Assembly (NCBI RefSeq): GCF_020037015.1
Contig: NZ_JAIQDE010000022.1
Span: 99,647 to 163,646, forward strand
DNA: 64,000 nucleotides
From: Corallococcus sp. AS-1-6
GTDB lineage: Bacteria; Myxococcota; Myxococcia; Myxococcales; Myxococcaceae
Reading direction: 5' to 3'
Shown: one piece after another, positions 8,483 through 18,356 of the stretch
How the letters are laid out: every line of letters starts with the position of its first letter
Position numbering within the stretch: the first letter of the stretch is position 1
Notes under the pieces: model-generated
What the model was told of the DNA's origin: nothing
What the model saw: only the letters and a program-made list of their open reading frames with translations
Databases searched by the model: none
Made by a program: the position numbers and the translations under genes

Positions 8483-10260
8483 GCCGCTCCCTCCTGGCGC
8501 GGGGGCAGGAGCTGCGACCCGAGGATGTCGTTGTACAGCTCGCTGGTGGCCTTGAGCTCCTCGTGGCGCCCCTTCGCGGCGATGCGCCCCTCGTCCAGCA
8601 CCAGGATGAGGTCCGCGTCCCGCACGGTGCTGATGCGCTGGGCGATGACGATGGCCGTCCTGCGCTTGTCCCGCATCAGCATGTCCAGCGCGCCCTGGAT
8701 GGCGGTCTCCGTGCGCGCGTCCACCGCGGACGTGCTGTCGTCCAGGATGAGCAGGCGCGGATCCGTGAGCAGCGCCCGCGCGATGGCCAGCCGCTGCCGC
8801 TGCCCGCCGGAGAGCCCCACGCCGCGCTCGCCCACCACCGTGTCGTAGCCCTGGGGCAGCTCGCGGATGAACTCCGCCGCCTGGGCCGCCTCCGCCGCGG
8901 CCTCCACCTGGGCCTGCGTCGCCTCCGGGCGCCCGTAGGCGATGTTCTCCCGCACCGTGCCGGAGAACAGCAGCGCGTCCTGGAGCACCACGCCAATCTG
9001 CGAGCGCAGGCTCGCGAGCGTCACGTCCCGCACGTCCTGCCCGTCCAGCAGCACCGCGCCCCCGGTGACGTCGTAGAAGCGCGGCAGCAGGTTGATGAGC
9101 GTGCTCTTGCCGGAGCCGGTGGTGCCCAGCACCGCCACGAGCTGCCCGGGCTCCAGCGTCACGCTCACGCCCCGCAGGATTTCACGCTCGCCGCCCGCGT
9201 AGCGGAAGCGCACGTCGCGCAGCTCGATGCGCCCTTGCAGGGGCGGCAGCGGCACCGCGCCCGGGCGGTCGGACACCTCCACCGCCGTGTCCAGCAGCTC
9301 GAAGACGCGCTGCGCGGACGCGCTCGCCCGGGACATGCTGGCCGCGATGAAGCCCAGCGTCATCAGGGGCATCAGCAGGAAGGCCAGGTAGCTGTTGAAG
9401 GCGATGAGCTCCCCCAGCGTCAGCCGCTCGTGGAAGATGCGCCAGCCGCCCACGCCCACCACCACCAGCGTGCCCAGGTTGGCGAAGAAGCTGATGAAGG
9501 GGAAGTTGCTGGCCAGCGCGTCCACCACCCGCAGGTTCTTCTCCTTCAGCTCCGCGTTCGTCTTCCCGTAGCGCTCCAGCTCCCGCGACTCGGCGGAGAA
9601 GGCGCGCACCACGCGCAGCCCGCGCAGGTCCTCCTGGAGCGTGGTGTTGAGCGAGCCCAGCAGCGCCTGGAGCTGGCCGTACATGGGCCGCATCCGCCGG
9701 ATGAACGCGCGCATCACCAGCAGGATGGGCGCCACCGTCGCGAGCGCCGCCAGCGCCAGCAGCGGATCCAGGTACACCAGCAGCCCCGCGCAGCCCACCA
9801 GCATCGCCGCCGCCGCCGCGAACTGCACGATGCCGCCGCCCACGAAGGTGCGCACCGCCTCCACGTCGCTCGTCAGCCGCGTGAGCAACTGCCCCGTCTG
9901 CGCCTGGTCGTAGTAGCTGAAGGACAGCCGCTGGATGCGCGCGAAGAGCGCGTCCCGCAGGTCGAACGCCACGCCCTGTGACGCGCGCTCCGCCAGGTAG
10001 CCCTGCAGGAAGTTGAACAGGCCGCGCCCCAGCGCGATGGCGACCAGGCCCCCCACCGCCAGCCACACGGGCCGCGCCTCTCCGCGCGCGAGCCCCTGGT
10101 CGATGGCGATGCGGATCATCTGCGGCGCGCCCAGGTTCGCCACGGAGACGAGCAGCAGCGACACGAGCGCCCCCACCGCCTCCAGGCGGTAGCGGCGCAG
10201 ATAGCCCAGCGCCCGCAGGATGGGGGGGCGGCCGGATGCGGGTGTCGCGGATGTGCTCAC
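8479..10260 (-). CDS. ABC exporter half-transporter, degenerate-site subunit
   Basis: A 593-residue type IV ABC exporter half with six predicted membrane helices and a C-terminal NBD: Walker A GTTGSGKST, signature LSGGQ, Walker B LLILDDSTSAVD. The residue after the Walker B Asp is Asp rather than the catalytic Glu, the hallmark of the non-hydrolysing site in heterodimeric exporters such as BmrCD-type pairs. The 4-bp overlap with the next gene supports a stoichiometric heterodimer. I chose the GTG at 10260 because the upstream extension is low-complexity and basic; an ATG at 10305 or further upstream remains possible. It is transcribed away from an aldo/keto reductase gene across a region with a 9-bp palindrome. 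Confidence 0.9.
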   Translation of the reverse strand: MSTSATPASGRPPILRALGYLRRYRLEAVGALVSLLLVSVANLGAPQMIRIAIDQGLARGEARPVWLAVGGLVAIALGRGLFNFLQGYLAERASQGVAFDLRDALFARIQRLSFSYYDQAQTGQLLTRLTSDVEAVRTFVGGGIVQFAAAAAMLVGCAGLLVYLDPLLALAALATVAPILLVMRAFIRRMRPMYGQLQALLGSLNTTLQEDLRGLRVVRAFSAESRELERYGKTNAELKEKNLRVVDALASNFPFISFFANLGTLVVVGVGGWRIFHERLTLGELIAFNSYLAFLLMPLMTLGFIAASMSRASASAQRVFELLDTAVEVSDRPGAVPLPPLQGRIELRDVRFRYAGGEREILRGVSVTLEPGQLVAVLGTTGSGKSTLINLLPRFYDVTGGAVLLDGQDVRDVTLASLRSQIGVVLQDALLFSGTVRENIAYGRPEATQAQVEAAAEAAQAAEFIRELPQGYDTVVGERGVGLSGGQRQRLAIARALLTDPRLLILDDSTSAVDARTETAIQGALDMLMRDKRRTAIVIAQRISTVRDADLILVLDEGRIAAKGRHEELKATSELYNDILGSQLLPPRQEGAA

Positions 10261-10338
10261 GTGGAACCTGGACCCCTGCCTCCCCGCCCGGGAAGGCGCG
10301 CGCATGATGGGCGGCCCCCCGCGCCGCATCAAGCACTT

Positions 10339-10367
10339 CGCGCAACCCGGGTAAAGACGGTTGCGCG
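10339..10367. promoter_or_regulatory. Perfect 9-bp inverted repeat, operator candidate
   Basis: CGCGCAACC at 10339-10347 is mirrored exactly by GGTTGCGCG at 10359-10367, with an 11-bp spacer. Half-site centres are 20 bp apart, about two helical turns. It lies in the divergent gap between the ABC exporter and the aldo/keto reductase. A dimeric regulator site is the likely reading; a hairpin is the alternative. Confidence 0.5.
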
Positions 10368-10429
10368 CCGCGCCACGGCCCGTTACGTGGGCCGCCTTTC
10401 CTTCCCCGGTTCGTCACGAGGTGTGTGTC

Positions 10430-11464
<1,035 letters not shown>

Positions 11465-11545
11465 GCGCGGTGTGAAGCAGGAGGCGGCCAGGGCCTGGGT
11501 CCGGCCGCCTCCGTCCTGGGGGCAGATTCGCTGCCTCCCGGGGCG

Positions 11546-13951
11546 ATGCACCTCACGCAAGAGAACACTTCGCTTCGCGTGGAGGCGCGCTCGCCCATGT
11601 CCCTCAAGGAATACAAGCCCGGCAGTCCCTTCCCCGGTGTCATCGGCCGCACCTGGGAGCAGTCGTCCCCCGCGTGGCCCTCGCCCCTGCGCTCGAAGCC
11701 CGGCGCGCCCAACGTCCTGTTCATCATCCTGGATGACACGGGCTTCGGGCACCTGGGCTGCTACGGCTCGCCCATCCGCACGCCGAACCTGGACCGGCTG
11801 GCCAGGGGCGGGCTGCTCTACAACAACATGCACACCACCGCGCTGTGCTCGCCCACGCGCTCGTGCGTCCTCACCGGCCGCAACCACCACTCCAACGGGA
11901 TGGGCACCATCACCGAGACGTCGCTGGGCTACCCCGGCTACAACGGCACCATCCCCTTCGAGAACGGCTTCCTCTCCGAGATGCTGATGGAGGCCGGCTA
12001 CAACACGTATGCCATTGGCAAGTGGCACCTGACGCCCGCGGAGCAGACGAGCGCCGCCGGGCCGTACTCGCGCTGGCCGCTGGGCCGCGGCTTCGAGCGC
12101 TTCTACGGCTTCCTGGGCGGGGACACGCACCAGTACTACCCGGACCTCGTCCACGACAACCACGCCATCCGCCCGCCCGGCACGCCCGAGCAGGGCTACC
12201 ACCTCACCCCGGACCTGGTGGACCGCGCCATCGACTGCATCGCGGACACCAAGCAGGTCGCGCCCGACAAGCCCTTCTTCCTCTACTTCGCCACGGGCGC
12301 CATGCACGCGCCCCACCACGTCCCGCGCGAGTGGGCGGACGCGTACGCGGGCCAGTTCGACGACGGCTGGGACGCCTACCGCCAGCGGGTGTTCCAGCGG
12401 CAGTTGGAGCTGGGCGTGGTGCCGCCGGGCACGCAGTTGTCGCGGCATGATCCGGACGTGCAGGAGTGGGACTCGCTGCCGCCGGAGGAGAAGCGGCTCT
12501 ACGCGCGGATGATGGAGGTGTTCGCGGGCTTCCTGGAGCACACGGACCACCACATCGGGCGGCTCTTGCGGTTCCTGGAGGACACCGGCGAACTGGACAA
12601 CACGCTCATCATGGTGCTGTCGGACAACGGGGCCAGCGCGGAGGGCGGGCCGCACGGCTCCGTGAACGAGCTGAAGTTCTTCAACAACGCGCCGGAGTCG
12701 CTGGAGCAGAACCTGGCGGCCATGGAGGACCTGGGCGGCCCGAAGCACTTCAACCACTACCCGTGGGGCTGGGCCTGGGCGGGGGACACGCCGTTCCGCC
12801 GCTGGAAGCGGGAGACGTACCGAGGCGGCACCACCGACCCGTTCCTCGTCCACTGGCCCCGGGGCATCGAGGCGAAGGGCGAGGTGCGCACGCAGTACGC
12901 GCACGCCATCGACATGGTGCCCACGGTGCTGGACTGCCTGGGCCTGGAGCCGCTGGCGGAGATCCGCGGCGTCACCCAGTCACCCATCGAGGGCGTCAGC
13001 TTCCGGCACACGTTCAACGACGGGAACGCGCCCAGCCGCCACCGCACGCAGTACTTCGAGATGTTCAGCTCGCGCGCCATCTACCACGACGGCTGGCGCG
13101 CGGTGTGCCCGTTCCCCGGCCCGTCCTTCACGGAGGCCCAGGAGGGCTTCGGCGAGTCCATGCTCGACGAGGGCCGGCTGCGCGAGCTGGATGAGCGCGG
13201 CTGGGAGCTGTACCACGTGGCGGAGGACTGCTCCGAGACGCGGAACGTGGCGCAGGAGCACCGGGGCAAGCTCATCGAGATGATCGCCCTCTGGTACGCG
13301 GAGGCCGGGCGCTACCAGGTGCTGCCGCTCGCGTCGCCCACCCGCGCCGTGTTCGCGCTGGAGCGCCCGCAGCTCACGAAGGACCGCACGCGCTACGTGT
13401 ACCGGCCGCACACGTCCCCCGCGCCGGAGAACGCGGCGGTGCACGTGCTCAACCGGCCCCACACCATCACCGCGGACGCGGAGGTGACGCGGGACACGCA
13501 GGGCGTGCTGCTCAGCCACGGCGGCCTCACCGGCGGCTACACGTTCTTCATCCAGGACCACAAGCTGCACTACGCCTACAACTACCTGGGCGAGCAGGAG
13601 TTCCACATCGAGTCGGCGGTGGACGTGCCGGAGGGGCGCTCGGAGCTGAGGTTCGAGTTCGAGCCCACCGGCGAGCCGGACCTCAAGGTGGGGCGGGGCA
13701 CTCCCGGACGCGGACGGCTCTACATCAACGGGGACCTGGTGGCGCAGAGCACCATCGACGCGACCATGCCGGTGGCCATCAGCCTGGGGGAGGGGCTCAC
13801 CTGCGGTCGGGACGAGAGCTCCGCCGTCAGCCAGCGCTACCAGGCGCCCTTCGAGTTCACCGGCACGCTCCACGAGGTGACGGTGGACGTCGCCGGCAGG
13901 CACGTGCGGGACACGCAGGCCGAACAGAAGGCGGCCCTGGCGAAGCAGTGA
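11546..13951 (+). CDS. Arylsulfatase-type sulfatase with long C-terminal domain
   Basis: An 801-residue sulfatase. Cys101 in the active-site motif CSPTRS is the residue converted to formylglycine, so an FGE-type maturase elsewhere in the genome is expected. Calcium ligands are contributed by LDDTGFGH near residues 62-69, and GKWHL appears around 155-160. Lengths near 800 are typical of the AtsD-like branch rather than ~530-residue classical arylsulfatases. The last ~200 residues look like a beta-sandwich appendage. No signal peptide is visible, so it may be cytoplasmic or exported by another route. Start is the ATG at 11546; an ATG at 11597 is an alternative. It ends at a strong hairpin shared with the convergent protease gene. 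Confidence 0.92.
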   Translation: MHLTQENTSLRVEARSPMSLKEYKPGSPFPGVIGRTWEQSSPAWPSPLRSKPGAPNVLFIILDDTGFGHLGCYGSPIRTPNLDRLARGGLLYNNMHTTALCSPTRSCVLTGRNHHSNGMGTITETSLGYPGYNGTIPFENGFLSEMLMEAGYNTYAIGKWHLTPAEQTSAAGPYSRWPLGRGFERFYGFLGGDTHQYYPDLVHDNHAIRPPGTPEQGYHLTPDLVDRAIDCIADTKQVAPDKPFFLYFATGAMHAPHHVPREWADAYAGQFDDGWDAYRQRVFQRQLELGVVPPGTQLSRHDPDVQEWDSLPPEEKRLYARMMEVFAGFLEHTDHHIGRLLRFLEDTGELDNTLIMVLSDNGASAEGGPHGSVNELKFFNNAPESLEQNLAAMEDLGGPKHFNHYPWGWAWAGDTPFRRWKRETYRGGTTDPFLVHWPRGIEAKGEVRTQYAHAIDMVPTVLDCLGLEPLAEIRGVTQSPIEGVSFRHTFNDGNAPSRHRTQYFEMFSSRAIYHDGWRAVCPFPGPSFTEAQEGFGESMLDEGRLRELDERGWELYHVAEDCSETRNVAQEHRGKLIEMIALWYAEAGRYQVLPLASPTRAVFALERPQLTKDRTRYVYRPHTSPAPENAAVHVLNRPHTITADAEVTRDTQGVLLSHGGLTGGYTFFIQDHKLHYAYNYLGEQEFHIESAVDVPEGRSELRFEFEPTGEPDLKVGRGTPGRGRLYINGDLVAQSTIDATMPVAISLGEGLTCGRDESSAVSQRYQAPFEFTGTLHEVTVDVAGRHVRDTQAEQKAALAKQ

Positions 13952-13959
13952 AACGAAGA

Positions 13960-13997
13960 AGGCCCGGACGGGAGCGCGAGGGCTCCCGTCCGGGCCT
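13960..13997. terminator. 16-bp perfect hairpin, bidirectional terminator
   Basis: A 16-bp arm at 13960-13975 is the exact complement of 13982-13997, leaving a 6-nt loop. It lies between the stop codons of the convergent sulfatase and M4 protease genes. On the minus strand it is followed by a T-rich stretch, so it can act as an intrinsic terminator for the protease and probably for both. Confidence 0.85.
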
Positions 13998-14011
13998 GGA
14001 GCTTCAGGGGA

Positions 14012-15811
14012 TTACTTGGTCACGCCGACGGCGGTCCAGGCCTCGGCGACCTTCTTCGCCTCGACGGAGTCCTTGCCGTACAGGTCCGTGGCGGCCTTGA
14101 TGGTGGCGGCGCGGGCCTCGGAGAAGTTCGTCTGCGGCGTCATGTACGTGGTGAGCGCGCGGCCGAAGACCTTGAGGCTCTTGTCCATGCCGATGCCGTC
14201 CTTCACCTCGATGCCGGACGTCTTGTTCTTGCCGCCCTCGGTGAGGAGGAAGAAGGCGTTGTTCGCGATGCCGCTGGAGCCGTGGACCTCCGTCATCTTC
14301 GGGTAGTTCTTGTAGTTGTCGATGGAGTAGCCGTCCGCCGTCGGGTCGTTCATGTAGCGGAGGGCGTCCGTGTTGTCGCCGTTCTTGGGCGTCCACGCGT
14401 CCTCGCCCACGGCCCAGTCGAACTTCACCGCGCCGTTCTTCTGGCTGGCGTACCACTCCACGCCCGTACCGATGATGTCGCTGAAGGACTCGTTGAGGCC
14501 ACCGGACTCGCCCTCGTACTCCAGGCCGGCGGTGCGCTCCGTGAGGCCGTGCGCGATTTCGTGGCCGGCGATGTCCAGCGTGGTGAGCGGGCCGGAGTCC
14601 ACGCCGTCGCCGTCGCCGTACTGCATCTTCTCGCCGTCCCAGAACGCGTTCACCAGGTTGTTGTCGGTGTGCACGTAGTTGATGAGCTTCTCGCCCTTGC
14701 CGTCGATGGAGTCTCGGCCCAGGACGTCCTTCATGAAGTCGTACGTCATGGCCGCGCCGTAGTGCGCGTCCACGCCCGCCTGGGCGCGCGTCGGGTCGCC
14801 CTTCTCACCCCAGACGTCGTTCTTGTCGGTGATGGCCGTGGTGCCGGACGCGTTCGGGCGGTTCTTCGCGTCGTAGGTCACGATGCCCTTGCCGCGCGTC
14901 TTGTCCTCCAGCGAGTACGTGCCGTCCTTGTTCTTCGTCGTCTGCAGGTCCACCTTGCCGCTGTACATCGTCTGGTCGTCCGCCACGCGGGCCGCGCCGC
15001 CGCCCGTCGTCGGGGCCGGCGTCGCCGGGGTGGAGGGGGCCTGGGTGGACGTGCCCGGCTTCGTGGGGGTGGCCTTGGCGCCCTCGCGGCTCCAGTGGCT
15101 GATGGTGTTGTACTGCTTGATGGACGCGCCGGTGTTCGCGTCGATGAAGTAGTTCATCGAGCGCGGCTCCTTGCCGTTGGCCGCGGACGTGTCGGTGAGC
15201 GTCACGTGGTAGGCGGCGTGGTACTGCCCGTCCCTGCCCTTGACGATGACCTTCTCCGACGTGGGGGCGCGCGTCGTGTCGCCGTTGAAGTCCTTCTGCG
15301 CCACGGCGAGCGCGTCCTTCGCCGTCAGCTTCGTGGGCGCCTTGCCGATGCCCGCGGGGATGTCGGACACGTTGCCCGTCAGGCTGTCGAACTGACCCTT
15401 CGCGTCCAGGTGGCCGATGATCTGCTCACCGGCGACCTTCACGCCCTCGTGCATGCGGTCCATGCGCACGTGCGTCATGCCCAACTGGTCGCGCTCCACG
15501 GTGCGCGGCGCGAACGACGTGCCGCCCGTGACGCCGGACAACTGGGGGTTCTTCTGGTTCACGTACGCCACCGTCTGCTGGATGGCCTGCTGCGCCTGGG
15601 GGCTGGTGAGGTCCACCGGGCCCGGCGTCAGCTTCTGGCCCACGCCGTTCAGCGCCACCGTGGCCTTCGCCTTGGAGGGCGCGCCCGCGCTGAAGCTGGA
15701 CTGCGAGCTCATCCCCACCGGGCCCTGGGGCTTCACGGTGTTCACGGGCTTCGTGTCGGTGCGGTTCTGGGTGGCGACAACGGGCTTCGAAAGGTCGGTG
15801 CGCAGGGCCAT
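14012..15811 (-). CDS. M4 (thermolysin-family) metallopeptidase without Sec signal
   Basis: A zinc endopeptidase of about 599 residues. An N-terminal propeptide (FTP and PepSY-like, about residues 60-270) precedes the M4 catalytic domain. Zinc ligands are in HEIAHG (near residue 413) and in the following helix GGLNESFSDIIG, with the thermolysin-type C-terminal domain bearing IANNAFFLLTEGG. It resembles FibA-like M4 proteases of the myxobacterial matrix. Oddly, the N terminus is polar with Thr, Lys and Pro and has no hydrophobic signal; the longer form from a TTG at 15847 has none either. Secretion would need a non-Sec route or lysis. The start is uncertain because no clear Shine-Dalgarno sequence is present. 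Confidence 0.9.
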   Translation of the reverse strand: MALRTDLSKPVVATQNRTDTKPVNTVKPQGPVGMSSQSSFSAGAPSKAKATVALNGVGQKLTPGPVDLTSPQAQQAIQQTVAYVNQKNPQLSGVTGGTSFAPRTVERDQLGMTHVRMDRMHEGVKVAGEQIIGHLDAKGQFDSLTGNVSDIPAGIGKAPTKLTAKDALAVAQKDFNGDTTRAPTSEKVIVKGRDGQYHAAYHVTLTDTSAANGKEPRSMNYFIDANTGASIKQYNTISHWSREGAKATPTKPGTSTQAPSTPATPAPTTGGGAARVADDQTMYSGKVDLQTTKNKDGTYSLEDKTRGKGIVTYDAKNRPNASGTTAITDKNDVWGEKGDPTRAQAGVDAHYGAAMTYDFMKDVLGRDSIDGKGEKLINYVHTDNNLVNAFWDGEKMQYGDGDGVDSGPLTTLDIAGHEIAHGLTERTAGLEYEGESGGLNESFSDIIGTGVEWYASQKNGAVKFDWAVGEDAWTPKNGDNTDALRYMNDPTADGYSIDNYKNYPKMTEVHGSSGIANNAFFLLTEGGKNKTSGIEVKDGIGMDKSLKVFGRALTTYMTPQTNFSEARAATIKAATDLYGKDSVEAKKVAEAWTAVGVTK

Positions 15812-16157
15812 GGGGGGCGTGCTTTCGGGGGCAGGTGCAGCGGACAAATTGATTCTCGTGTCAGCCGTCCCGATGTTGCGTGTGGGTGCTTGCTTACACG
15901 GTCATGAGTGGGCTCAAGCTCATGAATTCACAGGTGAAGTTTTCGTCCTACATACGCTCCAGAATCACATTCCGACCGGTAGGTAGGCGTGTGCGCCAGG
16001 GTGTATTTCGGTTCATTTTCGACCGGGCCGCGCACGGCCGTCCACCCACACGCCGTGTCTGGACGCCGTGCATGCGGGCGGGCGAGGGAGGAATCCGGTG
16101 CTCGCGCACCCCATCTTCTTCCTCCAGGGACGTTCACCCAGGGGGGAGGGAGCGGGG
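15812..16157. other. Divergent intergenic region, AT-richer
   Basis: About 346 bp separate the divergent M4 protease and FUSC genes. No convincing ORF is present. Local A+T content is higher than in the flanks, particularly 15840-16020, as expected for promoters in both directions. The stretch from 16020 to 16150 is GC-rich leader for the downstream gene. I cannot assign a -35/-10 pair with confidence. Confidence 0.5.
15903..15924. promoter_or_regulatory. CATGAG-N10-CTCATG dyad
   Basis: A perfect 6-bp inverted repeat with a 10-bp spacer lies in the AT-richer gap between the protease and FUSC genes. Size and position suit a dimeric regulator site, but short dyads are common, so this is weak. 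Confidence 0.3.
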
Positions 16158-18356
16158 ATGCGCGGGGACGGAGGCGAGACGGTGGCGGAGGGCTGGGTGG
16201 CGCCCCGGGGGCGTGCGGCCCGGGGACACCTGCCCCGCCACGTCGCGGGCCTCTTCCGCTTCCAGCCGGGACGGCCCGCGCTGGCCTCGGGGCTGCGCAC
16301 GGGGTTGGCGCTGGGGGTTCCGCTGCTGGTCTCCGCGCTGCTGTCGCTGCCGGAGGCGGCGTGGGCGGGCATGGCCGGGCTCTTCGTCGCGCTGGTGGAC
16401 AAGGGCGGGCCGTACCGCACGCGCGCGCGGGCCATGGGGGCGATGACGGTGCTGGGCGCGGTGGTGGGGCTGGTCATCGTGCTGCCCAGCCCCTTCTGGG
16501 TGGACGTGGCGCTGACGCTCTTCTGGGTGACGGCGTGCGGCTTCGCGCGCAGCTTCGGGGACACGCCGGGCATCGTGGGCATGCTGCTGGCGAACCTGTT
16601 CGTGGTGTCGCTGGCGCTGCCGCAGCGGGGGCTGGAGGCGGCGCTGATGCAGGCGGCGTACTTCGTCGCGGGCGGGCTGTGGTCCATGTTCCTGGCGCTG
16701 GTGCTGTGGCCGCTCAGGCCGTACCGCCCGGCGCGGCTGGCCATCGCGGCCTGTTACGAGCAACTGGCGGACGCCGCGGACGCGGTCGCGGGCTGGCCCA
16801 TGGCGGGGCCCTCGCGGGTGGGGACGTGGGAGGCGGTGCAGCGGGCCGCGCGCATGCGGCGGTCGCTGGAGACGGCGCGCACGACGCTGGGGGCCACGCG
16901 CCAGGGCCGGCAGGAGGAGAGCGGCCGGGGCGAGCACCTGCTGGTGCTGCTGGAGGACGCGGACGCGCTGTCGCTCCTGCTCACGGCGATGTCGGAGGCG
17001 CTGGACGAGGCGCCGCGCCAGGGCGCGTGCCGCACCGCCCGCATCGAGGCGCAGCACGCGCTGGGCGCGTTGGCGGTGGACCTGCGGGGCGTGGAGGGTT
17101 CGCTGGTGCGGGGCACGGTGCCGGTGCCGTCATCGTGGGACGCGGAGCGGGTGACGCGGGTGCTCCAGGCGGACGGGGGGCCGCCGGAGCCGGCGCGCTC
17201 GCAGTACGCGCACGTGGCGGGGCTCCTGGGGCGGCTGCGGGAGTACAGCGCGGTGGCGCTGGATGTGGCGTCGCGGCTGGAGACCGGCGGGCCGCTGCCG
17301 GAGCGGGACATGAAGCCGCTGGGGCTGGCGCCGGGGCGCGGGCGCTCGGGGTGGAAGGTGCTGCGCGACCACCTGACGCCGGAGTCGGTGGTCTTCCGGC
17401 ACGCGCTGCGGCTGGGGCTCACCGCGACGGTGGCCACGGCGCTGGCGGAGGGGCTGGGGCTCAATCACGGGTACTGGGTGACCATCACGGTGATTGTCGT
17501 GTTGCAGCCGTACTCGGGGCTCACGACGGAGAAGGGGCTGCAGCGCGTGGCGGGCACGTTCGTGGGCAGCGTGCTGGCCATGGGGCTGGTGCACGTGCTG
17601 CCGGCGAAGGGGATGATGCTCGTGGCCATCGTGCTGCTGGTCTGCGTGTCGGTGAGCGTGCGGCCGCTGAACTTCACGGTGTACCAGGTGCTGCTGGCGC
17701 CGGCGCTGGTGCTGCTCGCGGAGCTTCAGACGGGGGACTGGCGGCTCGCGGGGGTGCGCATCCTCAACACGCTGATGGGGGGCGCGCTGGCGCTGGTGGG
17801 CATCCGGCTGCTCTGGCCGAGCCCCGAGCACTCGCGCTTCACCGAGGAGGTGGCCTGCGTGCTGAAGGCGGACCAGCACTACCTGCGCGAGGTGTCGCGG
17901 ACGCCGGTGCCCACGGAGGCGGCGCTGCGGGAGGCCCGGCGCAAGGTGGGGGTGGCGCTGCTGTCCGCGGAGGCGTCGTTCCAGCGCCTGCTGAGTGAGT
18001 GGAAGGGACCGGCGAAGGAGCTGGAGCCGGGGATGGCGTTGATTACCTACGCGCGCCGCTTCACCGCGGCCGTGACGGCGCTGGCGGCGAGCCGCGCATG
18101 GCATCAGGAGTCGGACCTGGGGCCGGTGGTGCGCTACGCGTCGGACGCGCTCGAGGAGCTGTCCGCGGCGCTGGTCGCGCGCCGCGTGCCGTCAGCGCTC
18201 GAGCGCGAGGCGCCGGGCCTGGAGGGCACGGACGCGCTGGCGCGCACGCAGTTGTCGCGGCTGGTGCGCCAGTTGGGGGTGCTCCACCATGCGGTGGAGC
18301 GGATGCCGCCCGCGCTGCGCGCCTCGGAGGAGGGGGCTACGCCCGCTCCAGCTTGA
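16158..18356 (+). CDS. FUSC/YccS-like inner-membrane protein
   Basis: A 732-residue integral membrane protein with two hydrophobic blocks (about residues 55-200 and 430-570), each made of several membrane helices and followed by a soluble charged region. This duplicated layout is typical of the FUSC/aromatic acid exporter (YccS, AaeB-like) superfamily. The likely role is inner-membrane efflux or an accessory protein; the substrate is unknown. The ATG at 16158 is preceded by GGGAGGGAG. The 3' end overlaps the convergent HEAT-lipoprotein gene by 20 bp (18337-18356). Confidence 0.85.
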   Translation: MRGDGGETVAEGWVAPRGRAARGHLPRHVAGLFRFQPGRPALASGLRTGLALGVPLLVSALLSLPEAAWAGMAGLFVALVDKGGPYRTRARAMGAMTVLGAVVGLVIVLPSPFWVDVALTLFWVTACGFARSFGDTPGIVGMLLANLFVVSLALPQRGLEAALMQAAYFVAGGLWSMFLALVLWPLRPYRPARLAIAACYEQLADAADAVAGWPMAGPSRVGTWEAVQRAARMRRSLETARTTLGATRQGRQEESGRGEHLLVLLEDADALSLLLTAMSEALDEAPRQGACRTARIEAQHALGALAVDLRGVEGSLVRGTVPVPSSWDAERVTRVLQADGGPPEPARSQYAHVAGLLGRLREYSAVALDVASRLETGGPLPERDMKPLGLAPGRGRSGWKVLRDHLTPESVVFRHALRLGLTATVATALAEGLGLNHGYWVTITVIVVLQPYSGLTTEKGLQRVAGTFVGSVLAMGLVHVLPAKGMMLVAIVLLVCVSVSVRPLNFTVYQVLLAPALVLLAELQTGDWRLAGVRILNTLMGGALALVGIRLLWPSPEHSRFTEEVACVLKADQHYLREVSRTPVPTEAALREARRKVGVALLSAEASFQRLLSEWKGPAKELEPGMALITYARRFTAAVTALAASRAWHQESDLGPVVRYASDALEELSAALVARRVPSALEREAPGLEGTDALARTQLSRLVRQLGVLHHAVERMPPALRASEEGATPAPA

